Assembly (NCBI RefSeq): GCF_029223865.1
Contig: NZ_CP119520.1
Location: 3,410,001 to 3,474,000, forward strand
Reading direction: 5' to 3'
Origin: Telluria mixta
GTDB lineage: Bacteria; Pseudomonadota; Gammaproteobacteria; Burkholderiales; Burkholderiaceae_D
Length of the DNA: 64,000 bases
In this document: positions 60,462-64,000 of the stretch, piece after piece
Layout: each line of letters opens with the position of its first letter
Position numbering within the stretch: position 1 is the first letter of the stretch
Notes under the pieces: generated by a model
What the model was told of the DNA's origin: nothing
The model's database searches: none
Seen by the model: the letters and a program-made list of their open reading frames with translations, nothing else
Made by a program: the position numbers and the translations under genes

Positions 60462-62195
60462 TCAGCGGCTGCGGTCTTCGGCCAGCAGGTACAGCCTGCG
60501 CCAGAAGAAGCGGTTCAATACCATGACGAACACGCACATCACCCCGATGCCGAGGGCGATGCGGTGGAAGTCGCCGGCATCCGTCATCTGCTTGATGTAG
60601 CTGCCCAGGCCATCGGCCACGAGCGACGTCTTGCCCCACGTGACGTATTCCGCCACGATGCTCGCGTTCCACGAGCCGCCGCTGGCCGTGATCGCGCCCG
60701 TGACGAAGCTCGGGAACACGGCCGGCAGGTACACGCGCTTCCATTTCAGCCAGCCCGTCAGGCCGAGGTTGTCGGCCGCGAGGCGCAATTCGTTCGGCAG
60801 CGTCGAGGCGCCCGCGACCACGTTGAACAGGATGTACCACTGGGTGCCGAACACCATCAATGGACTGAGCCAGATGTTCGGATTGAGGCGCAGGTGCACG
60901 AGCGCGTACACGACGAGCGGGAACATCAGGTTCACGGGGAACGCGGCTAAAAACTGCGCGAGCGCCTGCACGGCCTGCGCGTAGCGGGGACGCAGGCCGA
61001 TCCACACGGCGACCGGCATCCACACGAGCGACGCGAGGCCGATCAGCAGCATCACGCGCACGAGTGTGATGCAGCCGAGGCCCACGACGCGCAACGCTTC
61101 TCCCCAGCCCACTTGCGCGTGGATGAACAGGATGAAGCGCCACGCGCCCAGCAGCGCCAGCGCGAGGACGATGCGGTCGATCGTGCGCGCCGACAGCGCG
61201 ATGCGGGAGGCGCGTGGCGTGGCGTCGACGGGTTCCGGCGTGCCGAACCAGCCCAGCGTGCGTGCAAGCGCCGCCCACATGCGGTCGGTGAGGGCGCGGA
61301 TCCACACACTGCGGCGGCCCCAGTCGAGCACCCACGACTGCTGCGCATGTTCTCCCTGCGATTCCTCGAAGCGGAATTTGTCGGCCCACGCCAGCAGCGG
61401 GCGGAAGAACAGCTGGTCGTACAGCAGGATGCCGGCGAACATGGCGGCGATGGCCCAGGCGATGGCCGAGCCCTGTTTTTGTTCGATGGCGACGGCGATG
61501 TAGGCGCCGATGCCGGGCAGCTTGATGTCCTGGCCCGCCACCGAGATCGCCTCGGCCGCGACGAGGAAGAACCAGCCGCCGGACATCGACATCATCATGT
61601 TCCACAGCAGCGCGGGCATGGCGTACGGCAGTTCCAGGCGCCAGAAGCGCTGCCACGGCGACAGCCGGAACACGCGCGCCGCTTCCGCCAGTTCGGGCGG
61701 GATCGTCTTCATCGACTGGTACAGGCTGAACGCCATGTTCCACGCCTGCGACGTGAAAATCGCGAACACGGCGGCGCATTCCACGCCCAGCAGGTTGCCG
61801 GGGAAGAGGGCGATGAACGGCGCGATGGCGATCGCCTGGAAGCCCAGGATCGGCACGGACTGCAGCACGTCCAGCAGCGGCACCATGATCTTTTCCGCGC
61901 TGCGCCAGCGCGTCGCGACGACGGCAAACGCGAACGTGAACAGCAGCGCGGCGCCCAACGCGCTGAACATGCGCAGGATCGTGCGCAGCAGGTAGTAGGG
62001 CAGGACCGCCGGATCGAGCGAGATCGGCGTCGGCTGGCCCAGCACGAACGGGCGCGCCATCTGCATCGCGCCGTACGCGGCGAGCGCCAGCACGACGAGG
62101 ACGAGCGGCAGCAGCGCCCAGTCCCAGCGGTTCGGGGTGGTCGTGAGGAACGTGCGGCCGTTCCGTTCAAAGTAAAACAGGGAACTACGGAACAT
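60462..62195 (-). CDS. ABC importer permease with two fused transmembrane domains
   Basis: 577 residues. Two binding-protein-dependent permease domains in one chain (about 75-270 and 370-570). Each shows the EAA-type loop that docks the ATPase: ELAEAARVFRLSPWQRFWRLELPYAMPALL in the first, LRLAADNLGLTGWLKWKRVYLPAVFPSF in the second. About 12 hydrophobic helices in total. A soluble linker (SQGEHAQQSWVLDWGRR) joins them. It forms an importer with the ATPase gene that follows. The substrate cannot be told without a binding protein. Confidence 0.92.
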   Translation of the reverse strand: MFRSSLFYFERNGRTFLTTTPNRWDWALLPLVLVVLALAAYGAMQMARPFVLGQPTPISLDPAVLPYYLLRTILRMFSALGAALLFTFAFAVVATRWRSAEKIMVPLLDVLQSVPILGFQAIAIAPFIALFPGNLLGVECAAVFAIFTSQAWNMAFSLYQSMKTIPPELAEAARVFRLSPWQRFWRLELPYAMPALLWNMMMSMSGGWFFLVAAEAISVAGQDIKLPGIGAYIAVAIEQKQGSAIAWAIAAMFAGILLYDQLFFRPLLAWADKFRFEESQGEHAQQSWVLDWGRRSVWIRALTDRMWAALARTLGWFGTPEPVDATPRASRIALSARTIDRIVLALALLGAWRFILFIHAQVGWGEALRVVGLGCITLVRVMLLIGLASLVWMPVAVWIGLRPRYAQAVQALAQFLAAFPVNLMFPLVVYALVHLRLNPNIWLSPLMVFGTQWYILFNVVAGASTLPNELRLAADNLGLTGWLKWKRVYLPAVFPSFVTGAITASGGSWNASIVAEYVTWGKTSLVADGLGSYIKQMTDAGDFHRIALGIGVMCVFVMVLNRFFWRRLYLLAEDRSR

Positions 62196-62580
62196 CGGTA
62201 TCTCCGTCGGTGAACGGCATACCTTTCATTCGCGCTTGGTGATTCGTGTGTCGTGACGCGTACGTCATCTCCCCCCTGGGGCGAGATGACGGCAGGAGGA
62301 AGGACCTGCGTTATCTTGCCGGGGCGGAACCGGCATTCAGCCGGCAACAACTGCCACTCGAACAAGTGCCCATGAAAGGGACTCCATGAAATGAAAACGG
62401 TTGGATTTTACGTTGCAGTGCATCAATACGGCATTACGATCCGGTAATGTGTCCGTGGCGTCGACATTACTCGATCGTAATTCTTGGGCCGACCCCGCTC
62501 GCCTATACTGCACCGCGGCGTGGCCGTGACGGCACGTTTTGCCTCCATGCTATAGTCCACTTAACACCAAGAGCCGAATC
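62196..62580. promoter_or_regulatory. Divergent region between ABC importer and two-component system, with a long dyad
   Basis: 385 bases without a gene. CGTCATCTC (62263-62271) and GAGATGACG (62283-62291) are exact inverted repeats around CCCC-T-GGGG: a long dyad 68 bases before the permease start, probably an operator or hairpin. On the plus side TTCTTG (62481-62486), 17 bases, TATACT (62504-62509) is a possible promoter for the regulator, and TATAGT at 62551-62556 is a second -10 candidate. Nothing else is recognised. Confidence 0.45.
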
Positions 62581-63285
62581 ATGCCGAACTGCCTCGTGAT
62601 CGAAGACGATACCGAAACCCGCGACTACCTCTGCAGCGGATTGCGCGCGGCCGGCTATGCCGTACAGGCCGAAACGAATGGCGAGGCGGGCAACCGCCGC
62701 CTGCAGGAAACGCGCTGGGACGTCGTTGTCCTCGACCGCATGCTGCCCGGCCAGGTCGACGGCCTGGGCATCCTCGAACAGATGCGCGCCCGCGGCGACG
62801 GCACGCCGGTGCTGATCCTCTCCGCGCTGAACAGCGTCGACGAGCGCGTGCGCGGCCTGCGCGCGGGCAGCGACGACTATCTCACCAAGCCGTTCGTCAT
62901 GTCCGAACTGCTGGCACGCGTGGAAAACCTCAGCCGCCGCAACAGCTGGTCGCGCGAGGCCACCGCGCTGCAGGTGGCCGACCTGCAGCTCGACGTGCGC
63001 ACGATGCGCGTCACGCGCCAGGGCACGACGATCAACCTGCAGCCGCGCGAATTCCGCCTGCTCGAATACCTCATGCGCCACGAAGGCCAGATCGTCACCC
63101 GCACGATGCTGCTGGAAGGCGTGTGGGAATACCATTTCGATCCGCAGACGAACGTCATCGACGTGCAGATCAGCCGCCTGCGCAGCAAGATCGACAAGGA
63201 TTTCAGCCCCGCCCTGATCCACACGGTGCGCGGTGCCGGCTACGTGCTGAGCGCCGCGCCGACCTATGGCCCGGTCACCCGATAG
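62581..63285 (+). CDS. OmpR/PhoB-type response regulator
   Basis: 234 residues from ATG 62581 (MPNCLVIEDDTETRD). Receiver domain with Asp9/Asp10, phospho-acceptor Asp52 in VVVLDRMLP, and Lys in DDYLTKPFV. Winged-helix DNA-binding domain at about 130-226 (LQPREFRLLEYLMRHEGQIVTRTMLLEGVW, NVIDVQISRLRSKID, HTVRGAGYVL). The style resembles regulators of the QseB/CopR/TctD group. The sensor kinase gene overlaps its end by 20 bases. It may control the divergent ABC importer, by position only. Confidence 0.95.
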   Translation: MPNCLVIEDDTETRDYLCSGLRAAGYAVQAETNGEAGNRRLQETRWDVVVLDRMLPGQVDGLGILEQMRARGDGTPVLILSALNSVDERVRGLRAGSDDYLTKPFVMSELLARVENLSRRNSWSREATALQVADLQLDVRTMRVTRQGTTINLQPREFRLLEYLMRHEGQIVTRTMLLEGVWEYHFDPQTNVIDVQISRLRSKIDKDFSPALIHTVRGAGYVLSAAPTYGPVTR

Positions 63286-64000
63286 CAGCCGGCCCGGCCT
63301 GCGCGGCTCGATCGCGTTCCGGCTGGCGGTCGGGTACGGCGTGCTGCTGGCCGCGTCGATGGCGACCCTGTCCGCCATCGTCTATTTCGGCACGGTGGGC
63401 GTGTTCGAGCACTCGATCGACAACAAGATCATGACCGTGGAGACGCACCTGGCCGACGCGTGGGTCCGCGACGGCCGCACGGGCCTCGTGCGCGAGATCG
63501 ACGCCCAGCTGCACGACCTGATCGACACCGACACGGAGGTGGTGAGCCTCGTCGACGCAAGGGGCCGCATCCTGGCCGGCAACATGGGGCGCTGGTACGG
63601 CGACCTGCCGGCGGCCGGCGAGCTGGCGTTCGGCCAGATGGAGCGGGGCGGCACGCCCGTCTCCGTGCGCCTCATCGCGACGCGGCTGGAGGACGGCAGC
63701 CGGCTCATCGTTGGCCGCGACCTGATCGAACTGGACGCCATCCGCAGCGTCGTCGAGCGCGCGCTGCTGGTCAGCGGCGCCGTGTCGATCCTGCTCGCGT
63801 TCTTCGGCGCGCAGATCTTCCGCACGCGCCTGGAAGCGCGCATCGTCCGCATCCGCCGCACGACGGCGCGCATCGCGGCGGGCGAGCTGTCCAGCCGCAT
63901 CGTCGTGATGGGCAACGACGAATTCGCGCGCCTGGGCGACGACATCAACCGCATGCTCGACCGCATCGAAGCCCTGATGGAGGGCGTGCGCCACGTGTCG
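63266..64000 (+). CDS. Sensor histidine kinase, N-terminal part (cut by the window end)
   Basis: 245 residues visible, open at the right edge. I place the start at ATG 63266 (MARSPDSSRPGLRGSIAFRL), overlapping the regulator gene by 20 bases; no other suitable start precedes the first helix. Helix 1 at about 20-45 (LAVGYGVLLAASMATLSAIVYF). A periplasmic loop of about 120 residues follows (VETHLADAWVRDGRTGLVREI), then helix 2 (VVERALLVSGAVSILLAFFGAQIF). A HAMP domain comes after it (RTTARIAAGELSSRIVVMGNDEFARLGDDINRMLDRIEALM). The His and ATPase domains lie beyond the window. Partner of the regulator by overlap. Confidence 0.85.
   Translation, partial: MARSPDSSRPGLRGSIAFRLAVGYGVLLAASMATLSAIVYFGTVGVFEHSIDNKIMTVETHLADAWVRDGRTGLVREIDAQLHDLIDTDTEVVSLVDARGRILAGNMGRWYGDLPAAGELAFGQMERGGTPVSVRLIATRLEDGSRLIVGRDLIELDAIRSVVERALLVSGAVSILLAFFGAQIFRTRLEARIVRIRRTTARIAAGELSSRIVVMGNDEFARLGDDINRMLDRIEALMEGVRHVS

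Noticed and set aside
59209..61779. 856-codon open frame on the minus strand across the ABC genes
   Set aside because: It is the neighbouring reading frame of the ATPase and permease genes, which carry Walker and EAA motifs in their own frames.

Overview
This 64 kb window is high-GC DNA, almost fully coding, that looks like the chromosome of a flagellated betaproteobacterium of the Oxalobacteraceae (Massilia/Telluria/Duganella type). Three things suggest this: MotC/MotD-type stators next to a complete flg/fli cluster, the block spoT/rel-rpoZ-gmk-yicC facing a kinase, a phosphatase and rph, and the protein styles. The genus is an inference from gene content, not from a marker gene.

Layout. 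1-1454: end of a motC-like gene and motD. 1514-5792: a small orphan domain protein, a secreted M35 (deuterolysin-type) metallopeptidase and a membrane MASE3-PAS-GGDEF-EAL protein. 5789-18341: flgN, flgM and flgA on the minus strand, divergent from flgBCDEFGHIJKL on the plus strand. 18342-20036: a patch of GGGGTCAGA repeats carrying a small inverted-repeat element and an IS4-family insertion sequence. 20043-31628: fliRQPONML and fliKJIHGF, both minus strand, with a terminator and a promoter separating the two operons; fliE lies divergently at 31797. 32722-42311: a late motility block on the minus strand (fliC, flaG, fliD, fliS, fliT, a second FliK-like protein, a FlhB C-domain-like protein, a YcgR-type PilZ brake) plus a diguanylate cyclase next to fliC. 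42433-45174: a NarL-type response regulator, its PAS histidine kinase and a membrane protein. 45247-47253: greB, a BphO-type heme oxygenase and an unknown membrane-anchored protein. 47530-51524: a four-gene operon of SGNH hydrolase, NodU/CmcH-type carbamoyltransferase, a 118-residue unknown and a formylglycine-generating-enzyme-fold protein. 51525-58587: stringent-response and nucleotide housekeeping genes with a Ser/Thr kinase-PP2C pair. 58588-62195: a DUF4337-like protein and an ABC importer (ATPase plus double permease). 62581-64000: an OmpR-type regulator and the start of its sensor kinase.

How it works together. The window holds nearly all structural, export and chaperone genes of one flagellum. 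FliF-FliG-FliM-FliN form the basal body and switch. FliOPQR plus FliHIJ form the export gate and ATPase. The flg genes build rod, P/L rings, hook and junction. FliC/FliD form filament and cap with chaperones FlgN, FliS and FliT. flhA, flhB, flhDC, fliA and the che genes are not in the window. Five sigma-28 (FliA) type sites can be read directly: before flgM, flgK and fliD, and two in tandem before fliC. All have exactly 15 bases between a TAAA-like and a GCCGnnAA-like box. Three c-di-GMP proteins (EAL protein, GGEEF cyclase, PilZ brake) sit inside the locus, which suggests local coupling of c-di-GMP to motility.

The least ordinary items are: the SGNH/carbamoyltransferase/FGE-fold operon; a perfect 36-bp palindrome plus a second hairpin between yicC and gmk; a repeat-type palindrome read through as part of the FlgH signal peptide; an IS4 insertion whose flanks rejoin into a repeat copy; a 43-codon frame bridging fliQ and fliR by TGATG and ATGA overlaps; and a FliO with a lipoprotein-type signal and a long Ala/Pro/Thr-rich segment.
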